NCBI RefSeq assembly: GCF_004329715.1
Contig: NZ_JXSY01000011.1
Span: 248,001 to 312,000, forward strand
From: Bowmanella sp. JS7-9
Lineage (GTDB): Bacteria > Pseudomonadota > Gammaproteobacteria > Enterobacterales > Alteromonadaceae
Direction: 5' to 3'
DNA: 64,000 bases
The notes below the pieces were generated by a model. The model did not search any database. It was not told where the DNA came from and saw only the letters and a list, made by a program, of their open reading frames with translations. A program made the translations under genes and the position numbers. Positions 24,428 through 34,208 of this stretch are shown here, in pieces. The first letter of the stretch is position 1. Each line of letters starts with the position of its first letter.

Positions 24428-27421
24428 ATGCTGAACAAAATAACAAAAGCAATTTGCAGCAAGTATTCCTCCTCACTCACCATGGCAACACTATTGATGG
24501 CATATGCCTCACAGGCCGCGGCGCAGGAGCAGGAATCCACTAAAAAAGACGAAGCAGAAGTAGAAAAAATCTCGGTGGTCGGCTCGCAAATTCGCGGCGG
24601 TCAGGTCAGTGAGGCATTGGCAGTGTCGGTCTTCAGTGCCGAAGACATCGCCGAGCTGGGTATCGATTCTGGTGATGAACTACTGGATATGATCCCCGAG
24701 AACGGGCAAAACTTTTTTAATGAAGCTGCCAACATCAGTGGTGGGGTCAACTCTGCCCGTGGTGACGTCGGTGCCTATAACCTGCGTAATTTAGGCACCG
24801 GCAATACGCTCGTACTGCTAAATGGCCGCCGTATGGTTAACGCGCCTACTTATCAGACGGAAGAAGTCGGTGGGAGTTTCGTGCCCGTTAACAGCGTGAA
24901 CTCCAATGCCATTCCGGTCGGTGGCTTGAGCCGCCTTGAGGTACTGCGCGATGGTGCCTCTGCAATTTATGGTGCAGATGCCGTTGCAGGTGTGGTTAAC
25001 AATGTACTAAAAACTGATTTTACCGGTTTAAATGTCAGTGTTCGTTTAAAGGAATTTGAGCATTTACCTCGCGATGACAAGAGTCTTAACGTCGAATGGG
25101 GTAAGGATTTTAATGGTGGCAGAACTAACGTTAGCGCTTACTTCAATTATTACGATCGTGGCCGCGTCAGTTCATTAGACGACCCACGTTGGGCCAGTTC
25201 CGATTTCCGCAGCCGTATCCCTGCCGGGTCTGCCTGGGAAGGTGATACTGCGTTTCGCAATGACACGGCCAACTCGCTTTATGGCCAGTATGATGTAGTC
25301 ACCCGGGCATCCTCTGTGGGTTTATCCGGTACACTGACAGATAGTGCTGGTGAATTTGAGACTTACCCTATCGGTGACGATCGCTGCCAATACGCTATTA
25401 ATGATTACATTTGCGGCGGGATTGATGGTCAGGGCACCTATCGCCTGGATTACAACGCGATGGGACGTGATTTAGTCTCTGCTCTGGATCGCACCAACCT
25501 GTTTGTTTTCGTTAATCACACTTTTGAAAATGGCACCGAGAGTTTTACGGAGATGTCTTATTACACCTCCGACTCTAATTTAATTCGTCATCCATCTGCG
25601 TCGTTTTCAACATCGGCATTACGGGTTGGTGCCGAGAACTATTACAACCCATTCGGGCCATGTGGTTCGCCCAACCGTCTGCCAGATGACGTGATCCCCG
25701 GCGTGCCATGTGAAGGCCTTGAACTGATCATGGATAACTACCGTTTTGCCGAAAAGCCGCGGATTATCGATGTATCGCAAGACAGCTACCGCTTCCTGCA
25801 AGGCTTCAGAGGCCTGTGGAATGAGTGGGAATGGGAAACCGCCTTTGCATATTCGAAAGCGTCCAGCAGTGATGTGACTCACAACCGGGTTTCCAACACG
25901 CTGATGCAAGAGGCGTTGTTTGATTCTACCGCTGCGGCGTACAACCCGTTCAGCGGAGGCGTAAACAACAATATTGAGCGGGCGCTAGTGGACGTGTATC
26001 GCGATGGCGAAACCAGTTTAACCACGCTGGATTTCAAAATGGTGCATCCCGCGCTGTTCGAGTTGCCTGGCGGTCAAGCAGGTTTCTTACTTGGTGTAGA
26101 CTGGCGGCGTGAAACCTTTAAGGATGACCGTGACCCACGCCTGGATGGCACTATTGTTTTCACTGACTGGGAAGGTGATACCTATCCGTATGTGTCAGAT
26201 ATCGTCAACTCCAGTCCAACCCCGGATAACGAGGGCAGTCGTAACGTGACCTCGTTGTTTACCGAACTGCAACTACCGGTGTTCGATAGTTTGGATGTGC
26301 AGTTAGCGCTGCGTTATGAAAACTTCTCGGACGTGGAAGATACCACAGTCGGTAAAGTCGCATTTGGTTGGCACCCTAATGATTATGTACTTGTCAGAGG
26401 CTCATGGTCAGAGGCCTTCCGTGCGCCAAATCTGGTGACCATCAACGAAGAAATCGTGGCACGGAATAACACCCGTACAGACTGGACCTGTATATACGCT
26501 GCGGAAAATGGTGGTGATCCGGATCAGGATGTACTGGATTGCGTTAATTCGACCCAGCGTATAGCGCAGGGTAGTTCGAATCTGGTGCCGGAAGACTCCA
26601 CCAATACCTCGGTGGGATTGGTGCTTACCCCAACCGAATCGTTGACCTTTACTGTCGACTTCTGGTCGATAGAGAAAAACAACACGATTGGGTTGCTGGG
26701 CGAAGAAAACCATACCTTGCTGGATTTGGTTTACCGATTGGAAAGTGGCGCTGCATGTACAACCAATTCTGCGGTAAACCGGGTTGATGCAACGGCCGAT
26801 CAAATTGCTATCTACGAGGCTGCCGGGATTTGTCCTGCCGGTGATATCAAGTATATCGACGATAATTATGCCAACCTTGATACCCGCACAGTACGCGGCT
26901 ACGACATTGGTGTGTATTACACAGAAACCTTCGACTTTGGTAAGGTCAGTGTGGATTACAACGGCTCGTTCTTGCAGAAGTTTGAGCAAAAGGCCGGTGG
27001 TGATGCGCAAAAACTGGTGGCAGCGCAGGAAAGTGGTTTGCTGTCAGCGGACTATCCAGTGGCAGGCTTTGCTGATTTGATTGGTAAAAATGGCAATCAA
27101 AAGTCACGTCACCATATGAAAGTCTCCTGGCGTAAAGGCGATTGGGGCGCAGCCGTGTCGGGTAACCGCATCGGCAGTTTCTATCAGGATGATTTAACCC
27201 TGGAAGATGGCACCCGTTATGTGATCCCGGCGATGACCACCTATGACGCGAGTGTGGATTTCCGTACCGCGATATATGATGTGAAAACCCGCTTCCGTTT
27301 TGGTATCAAGAACTTAACGGATGCACGAGCGCCGTTGGCAGACGATAACTTTGGTTACTTCTCTGACGCGCACTCTGACTTAGGCCGAAACTTCTATCTG
27401 GATATCAAAGCAGAATTCTAG
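24428..27421 (+). CDS. TonB-dependent outer-membrane receptor
   Basis: A 997-aa receptor. The start at 24428 follows GGAG and precedes a signal peptide (cleavage near QAAAQEQ). The TonB box is probably EKISVVGSQI, then the plug domain at about 60-190 (YNLRNLGTGNTLVLLNGRRM, LEVLRDGASAIYGADAVAGVVN), then a 22-stranded barrel ending DLGRNFYLDIKAEF with the terminal F. It lacks an N-terminal STN signalling domain, so it does not signal to FecR in the classical way, in keeping with the miniature FecR. This class (large, VNN plug, acidic) in Alteromonadales usually takes up oligosaccharides or peptides rather than siderophores. Genes downstream suggest a carboxylate-rich substrate. Confidence 0.93.
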   Translation: MLNKITKAICSKYSSSLTMATLLMAYASQAAAQEQESTKKDEAEVEKISVVGSQIRGGQVSEALAVSVFSAEDIAELGIDSGDELLDMIPENGQNFFNEAANISGGVNSARGDVGAYNLRNLGTGNTLVLLNGRRMVNAPTYQTEEVGGSFVPVNSVNSNAIPVGGLSRLEVLRDGASAIYGADAVAGVVNNVLKTDFTGLNVSVRLKEFEHLPRDDKSLNVEWGKDFNGGRTNVSAYFNYYDRGRVSSLDDPRWASSDFRSRIPAGSAWEGDTAFRNDTANSLYGQYDVVTRASSVGLSGTLTDSAGEFETYPIGDDRCQYAINDYICGGIDGQGTYRLDYNAMGRDLVSALDRTNLFVFVNHTFENGTESFTEMSYYTSDSNLIRHPSASFSTSALRVGAENYYNPFGPCGSPNRLPDDVIPGVPCEGLELIMDNYRFAEKPRIIDVSQDSYRFLQGFRGLWNEWEWETAFAYSKASSSDVTHNRVSNTLMQEALFDSTAAAYNPFSGGVNNNIERALVDVYRDGETSLTTLDFKMVHPALFELPGGQAGFLLGVDWRRETFKDDRDPRLDGTIVFTDWEGDTYPYVSDIVNSSPTPDNEGSRNVTSLFTELQLPVFDSLDVQLALRYENFSDVEDTTVGKVAFGWHPNDYVLVRGSWSEAFRAPNLVTINEEIVARNNTRTDWTCIYAAENGGDPDQDVLDCVNSTQRIAQGSSNLVPEDSTNTSVGLVLTPTESLTFTVDFWSIEKNNTIGLLGEENHTLLDLVYRLESGAACTTNSAVNRVDATADQIAIYEAAGICPAGDIKYIDDNYANLDTRTVRGYDIGVYYTETFDFGKVSVDYNGSFLQKFEQKAGGDAQKLVAAQESGLLSADYPVAGFADLIGKNGNQKSRHHMKVSWRKGDWGAAVSGNRIGSFYQDDLTLEDGTRYVIPAMTTYDASVDFRTAIYDVKTRFRFGIKNLTDARAPLADDNFGYFSDAHSDLGRNFYLDIKAEF

Positions 27422-27431
27422 ATAGCACCAT

Positions 27432-27455
27432 GCCGGTTACCTGTGGGTAGCCGGC
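27432..27455 (+). other. Intercistronic hairpin behind the receptor gene
   Basis: GCCGGTTACC-TGTG-GGTAGCCGGC, a ten-pair stem with one G-U, then GTACTTTTG. It could act as a leaky terminator or as an RNA-end stabiliser that keeps receptor mRNA higher than that of the downstream inner-membrane and enzyme genes. Confidence 0.5.
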
Positions 27456-27479
27456 GTACTTTTGACGTTAAGAAGTGTT

Positions 27480-28970
27480 ATGACACAACCACAAGAATTT
27501 AAAAATTACCTCGATGAACCGGCACGAGCGCGATATCAGAATATCGGTTTGCTACTTGGGCCGATCTTGTTTGCGGTGTTTATGCTGTTTGATGCCAGTC
27601 AACAGGTGATGGATGTCACCGCGTGGCGTGTTGCCGCGATTGGTATTTGGATGGCCATTTGGTGGGCGACCGAAGCGATTCCTGTGCCAGCGACGGCATT
27701 TGTCCCGCTGGTGACGTTTGATCTGCTGGGAATTGCCAGTTTTAAAGATGCCGCGATGCCCTTTGCGAACCCGATTATCTTTTTGTTTTTAGGGGCGTTT
27801 TTACTAGCGATTGCGGTAGAAAAAAGCAACCTGCACAAACGTATCGCGCTGTTAATTTTACGTGTGACCGGTACGCGTAGCCCCAGATTGGTGGGCGGAT
27901 TTATGCTGGTTGGCGCATTTTTGTCGATGTGGATGAGCAATACCTCGACCACGTTAATGCTGATGCCAATTTGTATGTCGGTGGTCAAAGTTATCATCGA
28001 CAACGCACCTGACGCGAGCGAGCGCCAGAAAGTACATTTTCAGATAGCCATGATGTTGGGGCTCGCTTATGCCACTACGATTGGTGGTTTGTCTACCTTG
28101 ATTGGTACACCCCCGAATGCGTTGCTGGCGGCTTTTTTGACCGACAACTATGGCATTCAGATCGATTTCCTCGACTGGATGAAAGTCGGGGTGCCAATCA
28201 GCCTCGTGATGCTACCTGCAACCTGGTGGTTGTTGACCCGCTGGATCTTCACAGTAGATATAAAAGCCGATCACAGCGTACGTGAACATTTCGCCCAATT
28301 GCATCGCGAACTGGGGCCGGTTAGCAGTGCAGAAAAGCGTGTAGGCATCGTGTTCTTTATCGTCATTTTATTATGGATTGCCCGTACCCCGCTTAGTAAC
28401 TGGTTAGGGATCTCGGGTGTTTCAGATGCCGGGATTGCCATGTGGGGCGCGTTAATGTTGTTCCTCATCCCGGCCAATCGTGAGGTATCAGCGCCTATTC
28501 TGAACTGGCATGACGCCAGTCGCGTGCCATGGGGCGTACTGGTGCTGTTCGGTGGCGGGTTGAGTCTGGCCGCAGCTGTTTCTTCCAGTGGTTTAGCCAC
28601 GTTTCTTGGTGAGTCACTGAAGCCGCTAACCGTCTTTGGCATTGCTGCGTTGATTGTAGCGGCGACTGCACTGGTGATCTTCCTGACCGAATTAACCAGC
28701 AATCTGGCTACAGCCGCCACACTGTTGCCGGTTGTTGCCTCCATCGCGTTACAAACCGATGTGTCGCCGATTTTGCTAACGGTTCCGGTCACCTTGGCGG
28801 CCAGTTGCGCCTTTATGTTGCCGGTTGCCACACCACCCAATGCGATTGTATTTGCTTCAGGCTATCTGACGATCCCACAAATGATGCGCAGTGGCGTGAT
28901 GCTGAACATTCTTGGCATGATTTTACTGTCGTTGGTTGCTGTGTGGTGGGCGCCTTATGTATTGCTTTAA
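27480..28970 (+). CDS. DASS/SLC13 family sodium-coupled carboxylate transporter
   Basis: A 496-aa inner-membrane protein with about 12-13 hydrophobic segments. Both family hairpin motifs are clear: SNTSTTLMLMPI in the N-terminal half and LTSNLATAATLLPV in the C-terminal half, each with a following TPPN (IGTPPNALLA, PVATPPNAIVFASG). Such carriers move di- or tricarboxylates such as succinate, malate or citrate with sodium. The start at 27480 is ATG behind AAGAAG; a TTG six codons upstream is less likely. It follows the TonB receptor by 58 bases and belongs to the same locus, so it probably imports the product released in the periplasm. Confidence 0.92.
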   Translation: MTQPQEFKNYLDEPARARYQNIGLLLGPILFAVFMLFDASQQVMDVTAWRVAAIGIWMAIWWATEAIPVPATAFVPLVTFDLLGIASFKDAAMPFANPIIFLFLGAFLLAIAVEKSNLHKRIALLILRVTGTRSPRLVGGFMLVGAFLSMWMSNTSTTLMLMPICMSVVKVIIDNAPDASERQKVHFQIAMMLGLAYATTIGGLSTLIGTPPNALLAAFLTDNYGIQIDFLDWMKVGVPISLVMLPATWWLLTRWIFTVDIKADHSVREHFAQLHRELGPVSSAEKRVGIVFFIVILLWIARTPLSNWLGISGVSDAGIAMWGALMLFLIPANREVSAPILNWHDASRVPWGVLVLFGGGLSLAAAVSSSGLATFLGESLKPLTVFGIAALIVAATALVIFLTELTSNLATAATLLPVVASIALQTDVSPILLTVPVTLAASCAFMLPVATPPNAIVFASGYLTIPQMMRSGVMLNILGMILLSLVAVWWAPYVLL

Positions 28971-28983
28971 CAATGGATTCTTT

Positions 28984-29790
28984 ATGTTAATTCGACGTCT
29001 TATTTTCATCGGCTTTGCCTTTGTCACGTTTCACGCTGCGGCGGCGGACGACGCGGCGCAGCAAGCACCGCAGACCACGCCACAACGCGTGCTGTTTGTT
29101 GGCAACAGCTTTAGTTATTTCAATAACGGGTTACACAACCATGTGTCGAGCCTGATAAAAGCTGCAGGAAAATGGCAAACCGGCACCAATCGCTACCGTT
29201 TGAAAACGCTTTCTGGCGGCCGATTGGCTGAACATGTGGACGGGTTTAGCAGTTTGATCAAACAACCGACTGGTCGTGAGTGGGATGTCGTGGTGATTCA
29301 GGGCCATTCCTCTGAGCCGGTTGAACCAAAACGTCAGGCTGGCTTTATCCGTGCCGCTAATGAGTTAATTAAGCAAGTGCGACAGCATAAAGCCACGCCT
29401 GTACTGTTTATGACCTGGGGATACGCAGGGCAGCCAGAGATGGCACAAATGCTGGCCGATAACTATGTGCAGCTAGGGAATGCCCAGAGCGCATTGGTCG
29501 TACCGGTCGGGTTGGCGTTTGCGCAGATTGCGCGCCAGCATCCAGAGATAAATCTATATAGCCCGGATGTCAGTGGTTTCGATGAGGCCGGCAATACTAT
29601 CTATGATGCAACGATTAAACATCCATCGCTGGCTGGCACTTATCTGGCGGCATGCATGTTCTATGCGACCTTCTATCAGCAATCACCGCTGGGTTTGGCC
29701 TATACCGCCGGCCTTGATAAATCTACGGCAGAAACACTGCAACGCCAGGCATGGCAAACCTATACGCAGTTTTATGGTGAGGCAAAATGA
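28984..29790 (+). CDS. Secreted SGNH-type hydrolase
   Basis: A 268-aa protein with a signal peptide (MLIRRLIFIGFAFVTFHAAA). The SGNH blocks are present: block I FVGNSFSYFNNG with the likely nucleophile Ser42, block III VVVIQGHSSEP, and block V DATIKHPSLAGTYLA with the catalytic His. It resembles the DUF4886 branch. SGNH enzymes remove acyl groups from carbohydrates, lipids or other esters. It starts 13 bases after the transporter gene and overlaps the carboxypeptidase gene by four bases, so it is part of the same translational unit. A role in de-esterifying the imported compound is inferred. Confidence 0.8.
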   Translation: MLIRRLIFIGFAFVTFHAAAADDAAQQAPQTTPQRVLFVGNSFSYFNNGLHNHVSSLIKAAGKWQTGTNRYRLKTLSGGRLAEHVDGFSSLIKQPTGREWDVVVIQGHSSEPVEPKRQAGFIRAANELIKQVRQHKATPVLFMTWGYAGQPEMAQMLADNYVQLGNAQSALVVPVGLAFAQIARQHPEINLYSPDVSGFDEAGNTIYDATIKHPSLAGTYLAACMFYATFYQQSPLGLAYTAGLDKSTAETLQRQAWQTYTQFYGEAK

Positions 29791-30944
29791 TCAGACGTGC
29801 GGGGTTGATGGCTGGTCTGCTGTTAGCCAGTCAGTGGAGTTGGGCAACGGAGTGCGAAAGCGGCAAAGTACATATCACAGATGATTTTGCCGGTGGCAAT
29901 ATTGCCAGTTGTGCGGTGAAAAGTGAGTATGACTTTGTTGTCGGAGTAGCACCGGAAAATACCCCGATTAATCCCAGCCCTTGGTATGCCATGGCGTTAT
30001 CCGTGGCAGAACCCGGAAAGGTAACGATTAGCCTCGAATATCAGTTTGGTAAGCACCGTTATATCCCCAAAGTCAGCAAAATAGGTGACGTAAAGCCTGT
30101 GTATCTGCAAGCAGAGCAGGTTGTCGTCAATGAGGATGGTAGTCAGGCGGTTATTCATTTATCACTGGAGCAGGGGGAATATACCCTCAGCGCACAGCCT
30201 TTAGTGACCAACGAGGTCTACCAAAGCTGGCGTAATCAACTGCAACAGAGCAATCCGGGTTTGATTCCCCATGTGGTTGCCCACTCCGTGGAAAACCGAC
30301 CGATTAGGTTACTTGAAAGTCGCGCCACTGAAGGGAAGCAAGTCGTGCTGTTGCTGGGACGAGCACATCCGCCGGAAGTCACCGGGGCCTTCGCGATGCA
30401 GTCGTTTTTACTGCGATTAAATGGTGCTACTGCGCTGGCAAAGCGCTTTCGCGAGCGATTCTCACTGCTGATGCTGCCGAATCTTAACCCCGACGGCGTC
30501 GAACACGGCTATTGGCGGCATAATATGAATGGCGTTGATTTGAACCGCGATTGGGGGCCGTTTACCCAGCCGGAAACGCGTGGTTCACATGCCTTTATTC
30601 ACAACTACCTCAAAGACAAGCAACTGGTTGCGATGCTGGATTTCCACTCCACTCAGCGTAATGTGTTGTATGTGCAAAAACAGGATCAACCATCGCTGCT
30701 GCCAGAGTTCGCCGAGCAATGGTTACAGGCTATGCAGCACGCCAATATCCCATTGGATTTAGTGCTGGCACCGGGGCATAACCCAACCAGCCCTACTTCA
30801 AAAACCTGGTTTTACAGCCAATATCAGGTGCCCGCGATCACTTATGAGATGGCCGATACAGCCGCAGAGGGCCTGCACGAGACGGCCGAAATTGCTGCAG
30901 ATACCTTTATGCAGCAGTTACTCAGCCGGCTGGATAAGTCCTGA
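29787..30944 (+). CDS. M14 zinc carboxypeptidase, cytosolic-carboxypeptidase-like, secreted
   Basis: A 385-aa protein with a signal peptide (to about WSWA, residue 20). Residues of about 25-135 form a beta-rich domain like the N-domain of cytosolic carboxypeptidases (DDFAGGNIASCAV). The M14 domain follows: zinc ligands H194 and E197 in GRAHPPEVTG, H287 in LDFHST, substrate-binding NR at 253-254 (GVDLNRDW), and the catalytic glutamate E354 in ITYEMAD. All key residues are present. It would remove C-terminal residues from a peptide or amide in the periplasm. Eukaryotic relatives remove glutamates. Start ATG overlaps the stop of the SGNH gene. A terminator follows directly. Confidence 0.87.
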   Translation: MIRRAGLMAGLLLASQWSWATECESGKVHITDDFAGGNIASCAVKSEYDFVVGVAPENTPINPSPWYAMALSVAEPGKVTISLEYQFGKHRYIPKVSKIGDVKPVYLQAEQVVVNEDGSQAVIHLSLEQGEYTLSAQPLVTNEVYQSWRNQLQQSNPGLIPHVVAHSVENRPIRLLESRATEGKQVVLLLGRAHPPEVTGAFAMQSFLLRLNGATALAKRFRERFSLLMLPNLNPDGVEHGYWRHNMNGVDLNRDWGPFTQPETRGSHAFIHNYLKDKQLVAMLDFHSTQRNVLYVQKQDQPSLLPEFAEQWLQAMQHANIPLDLVLAPGHNPTSPTSKTWFYSQYQVPAITYEMADTAAEGLHETAEIAADTFMQQLLSRLDKS

Positions 30945-30945
30945 C

Positions 30946-30972
30946 AAAAAAGCCACCCGAGGGTGGCTTTTA
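30946..30972. terminator. Bidirectional terminator between the M14 gene and fbp
   Basis: AAAAA, AGCCACCC-GA-GGGTGGCT, then T-rich TTTAT. Serves the two convergent genes. Confidence 0.9.
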
Positions 30973-30981
30973 TTCAGCAAT

Positions 30982-31950
30982 TTATTTGTAGTACTCGAGG
31001 CAGGCTTCCACCTCGTTTTTGGAACCGAGAATCACTGGTACGCGCTGGTGGATTTCTTGCGGCATGATTTCCATGATGCGGCCATTGCCGGTACTGGCCA
31101 AACCGCCGGCCTGTTCCATCAGAAATGCCATGGGGTTGGCTTCGTATAGCAGGCGTAATTTGCCAGGGGTTTTGGGATTACGCTTATCAAACGGATAGGC
31201 AAAGATACCGCCACGACATAACACGCGGTGAATATCACCCACCATGGCCGCCACCCAACGCATATTGTAATCCTTGCCACGCGGGCCTTCGGTACCTGCG
31301 AGCAAATCCGCCACGTAACGTTGCATTGGCTCCTGCCAATGACGCTGGTTCGAACTGTTGATGGCGAACTCGGCAGTGTCCTGTGGTACCTGAATATTGG
31401 CCTGAGTGACCAGGAAGCCGCCGTGGGTTTTATCCAGGGTATACAAGTGCGTACCGCGGCCGGTGGTCATGGCCAGCATAGTGGATGGGCCATACAGGAC
31501 ATAGCCGGCAGCGACTTGCTGACTGCCCGGTTGCAGAAACGCGGCAGGATCGTCCGCATCCATCCACTGCGGTGCATGGGAAATGGAGAAAATCGTGCCG
31601 ATTAAGCTGTTGATTTCGGTATTTGACGAGCCATCCAGTGGGTCGAAGCTGACCAGATACTTACCTTCCGGATTACAACCAACGACTTTCTCTTCTTCTT
31701 CCGATGAAATGGCTTTGACGTAGCCCGATTCACGCAATGTATCGAGGATGATGCGGTTAGAGATCACATCCAGTTTTTTCTGGGTTTCGCCCTGTACGTT
31801 TTCACTCAGGGTTGAGCCCAGCACACCGGCCAGCGCACCCTGACTGACCCGGAAGGAAATTTCCTTACAGGCTGCAAGCAAAGTGCGAATCAGCAGGATC
31901 AGCTCTAACGGACAACCGTCGGCCTGCAATTGCGAGTTGAGTCGTTTCAT
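30982..31950 (-). CDS. fbp: Fructose-1,6-bisphosphatase class I
   Basis: A 322-aa gluconeogenic enzyme that removes the 1-phosphate of fructose 1,6-bisphosphate. The metal-binding motif FDPLDGSSN is at about residue 115-123, and [20 protein letters not shown] and EQAGG near the C-terminus complete the substrate site. Length is close to E. coli Fbp (332 aa). The start at 31950 gives a normal N-terminus ([11 protein letters not shown]); the frame extends upstream but that part is not conserved in type. It is divergent from mpl, as in E. coli. Confidence 0.96.
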   Translation of the reverse strand: MKRLNSQLQADGCPLELILLIRTLLAACKEISFRVSQGALAGVLGSTLSENVQGETQKKLDVISNRIILDTLRESGYVKAISSEEEEKVVGCNPEGKYLVSFDPLDGSSNTEINSLIGTIFSISHAPQWMDADDPAAFLQPGSQQVAAGYVLYGPSTMLAMTTGRGTHLYTLDKTHGGFLVTQANIQVPQDTAEFAINSSNQRHWQEPMQRYVADLLAGTEGPRGKDYNMRWVAAMVGDIHRVLCRGGIFAYPFDKRNPKTPGKLRLLYEANPMAFLMEQAGGLASTGNGRIMEIMPQEIHQRVPVILGSKNEVEACLEYYK

Positions 31951-32147
31951 ATTGTTATCAAACCTTTGATTTTTTGGGTGTAGGGTCAGTGAACCGCAGG
32001 CTTTAACCTTCTTATTCTGAGTCCACACGCCGATTGTACTTAATTTCGCCGCTCGAACCATCCACAATCTGCTTTCGCCACACTGTAAGATGTAAACTTT
32101 TGCAATTCTGGTAGGCTTAGCGGCAACGAAATATTTGCTGTGAAATT

Positions 32148-33503
32148 ATGCACATACATATTCTGGGCATTTGTGGCACCTTTATGGGCGGCATCGCCGC
32201 ACTGGCGCAGGCGCTGGGTCATAAGGTTACCGGTAGTGATGCCAATGTTTATCCCCCCATGAGTACCCAACTGGAAGCACTGGGCATCAGTCTTTATCAG
32301 GGCTTTGACGAAGTTCAGTTTGCCGAGGAACCGGATTTAGTCATTATTGGCAACGCCATGAGCCGCGGGAATCCGGCGGTGGAGTATGTGCTGAACCGTA
32401 ATTTGCCCTACACCAGTGGCCCCCAGTGGCTGCAGGATAATCTGCTGAAAGATCGCTGGGTACTGGCTGCTGCCGGCACCCATGGCAAAACCACCACATC
32501 CGGTATGCTGGCCTGGATCCTCGACTATGCCGGCTTGCAGCCGGGGTTTTTGATCGGTGGTATAGCGCAGAATTTTGGTTTATCCGCGCGGTTAGGTGCG
32601 GCGCCGTTTTTTGTTATCGAGGCGGATGAATACGACACGGCGTTTTTCGATAAGCGCAGTAAGTTTGTCCATTACCGCCCGCGCACGCTGATTATCAATA
32701 ATCTGGAGTTCGATCACGCGGATATTTTTGCTGATTTAGCTGCGATACAGACCCAGTTCCATCACCTGGTGCGTATGGTACCCGGTAATGGCCGTATCCT
32801 GAGCCCGGCCGGTGTAGCAGCTATCGAAGAGACCCTCGGCAAAGGCTGTTGGTCTGAGCAGGAGCAGCTTGGCCAGCAATGGTCGCTGGGGCGACACAAC
32901 GCCGATGGCAGTGAGTTTGAGGTGTGCCTGCATGGCGAGGTGGTCGGCAAGGTGCGCTGGCAATTGATCGGCGCGCACAATATGCATAATGCGGTGATGG
33001 CAGTTGCAGCGGCGCGCCATGCCGGGGTTAAACCGGATCTTGCCTGTGAGGCGTTGGGACAGTTTATTAATGCCAAGCGGCGGATGGAGATACGTGGTGT
33101 GGTGGCCGGTATCACCGTATACGATGATTTTGCTCATCATCCCACGGCGATTGAAACCACGCTGGCCGGGTTGCGCGCGCGGGTCGGTCACCAGCGCATT
33201 CTGGCGGTGCTGGAACCGCGCTCGAATACCATGAAGCAAGGCTCGCTGAAGCACCTGCTGGCACCTAGCTGGCAGCAAGCGAATATGGCGTTTGTATTTG
33301 AACCGTCAGGACTGGACTGGTCGATGCAATCGGTCGCCGGGCAGAGTGAAGTGCCGGTGCAGATCAGTGATGATGTCGCCCAATTGGCGCGCGCTGTGGT
33401 GGCCGAAGCGCAACCGGGCGATAGTATTTTGGTGATGAGTAACGGTGGCTTCGGCGGGATCCATCAGCAACTGCTGGAACAATTAGAGGTGAAATTTGGC
33501 TAA
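32148..33503 (+). CDS. mpl: UDP-N-acetylmuramate:L-alanyl-gamma-D-glutamyl-meso-diaminopimelate ligase
   Basis: A 451-aa Mur-ligase family enzyme of peptidoglycan recycling that joins imported tripeptide to UDP-MurNAc. It begins [21 protein letters not shown], the Mpl form of the nucleotide-binding N-domain, with the ATP loop [30 protein letters not shown] and the C-domain [14 protein letters not shown]. Length matches E. coli Mpl (457 aa). It overlaps ubiX by eight bases. Confidence 0.96.
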   Translation: MHIHILGICGTFMGGIAALAQALGHKVTGSDANVYPPMSTQLEALGISLYQGFDEVQFAEEPDLVIIGNAMSRGNPAVEYVLNRNLPYTSGPQWLQDNLLKDRWVLAAAGTHGKTTTSGMLAWILDYAGLQPGFLIGGIAQNFGLSARLGAAPFFVIEADEYDTAFFDKRSKFVHYRPRTLIINNLEFDHADIFADLAAIQTQFHHLVRMVPGNGRILSPAGVAAIEETLGKGCWSEQEQLGQQWSLGRHNADGSEFEVCLHGEVVGKVRWQLIGAHNMHNAVMAVAAARHAGVKPDLACEALGQFINAKRRMEIRGVVAGITVYDDFAHHPTAIETTLAGLRARVGHQRILAVLEPRSNTMKQGSLKHLLAPSWQQANMAFVFEPSGLDWSMQSVAGQSEVPVQISDDVAQLARAVVAEAQPGDSILVMSNGGFGGIHQQLLEQLEVKFG

Positions 33504-34116
33504 ACAAATCACGCTGGCGTTTAGTGGCGCGTCTGGCGCGCCTTACGGGTTGCGTCTGTTAGAAATCCTGCTCAAGGCGGATTACCAGGTGTTTTTATTG
33601 GTGTCATCGGCAGCGCGGGTGGTGCTGGCGACCGAGCAGGATCTGAAGCTGGCGGCCAATCCTGAACAGGCTACCGAGCAACTCAGCCAACTGTATGCAG
33701 CGAAACCCGGGCAGTTACGTGTATGTGGCAAAGACGAGTGGTTTTCGCCGGTGGCCTCTGGCTCGGCTGCGCCAAAGCAGATGGTGATTTGCCCGTGTTC
33801 GACCGGCACTCTGTCGGCGATTGCCTGTGGTGCCAGTGATAACTTACTGGAACGCGCCGCCGATGTGGTTATCAAGGAAAAAGGCCAGTTGATTGTGGTG
33901 CCGCGCGAGATGCCATTGTCGACCATCCACCTGCAAAATATGCTGACCCTGTCACAAAATGGCGTGACTGTGATGCCAGCCGCACCGGGCTTTTACCACA
34001 ATCCCCAATCCATCGCCGATCTGGTGGATTTTGTGGTGGCGCGGATTCTCGATCATCTGGGTATCGAACAAAGCATCATGCAACGCTGGGGTTACGATCA
34101 GCGACAGGGTGAATAA
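33496..34116 (+). CDS. ubiX: Flavin prenyltransferase UbiX
   Basis: A 206-aa flavoprotein that makes the prenylated FMN cofactor of the decarboxylase UbiD for ubiquinone synthesis. Typical motifs are [15 protein letters not shown] at the N-terminus, [26 protein letters not shown], and [17 protein letters not shown]. It starts with TTG, inside the end of mpl (8-base overlap), with AGAGGTG five to six bases before. No ATG near that point would leave the N-terminal FMN loop intact. Cytoplasmic. Confidence 0.95.
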   Translation: MAKQITLAFSGASGAPYGLRLLEILLKADYQVFLLVSSAARVVLATEQDLKLAANPEQATEQLSQLYAAKPGQLRVCGKDEWFSPVASGSAAPKQMVICPCSTGTLSAIACGASDNLLERAADVVIKEKGQLIVVPREMPLSTIHLQNMLTLSQNGVTVMPAAPGFYHNPQSIADLVDFVVARILDHLGIEQSIMQRWGYDQRQGE

Positions 34117-34176
34117 CGTCCAAACGTAACCAATTGTTAATACTGGTTTTCTAGAGCCGCAGTAGTGCGTAAGCTG

Positions 34177-34203
34177 TTCCCTGTCTGAAAATCCAACAGG
34201 GAA
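34177..34203 (+). promoter_or_regulatory. Hairpin covering the ribosome site of the DUF418 gene
   Basis: TTCCCTGT at 34177-34184 pairs perfectly with ACAGGGAA at 34196-34203 around an 11-base loop. AGGGAA is the Shine-Dalgarno sequence of the gene that starts at 34209. The hairpin would mask it until melted or remodelled. Confidence 0.5.
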
Positions 34204-34208
34204 GTAGC

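Noticed and set aside
26408-27010. 200-codon frame antisense to the TonB receptor gene
   Set aside because: It mirrors the receptor codons and has no start signal or recognisable domain.
28271-28840. 189-codon frame antisense to the DASS transporter gene
   Set aside because: Low-complexity Ala/Thr-rich translation typical of the reverse of a membrane-protein gene.
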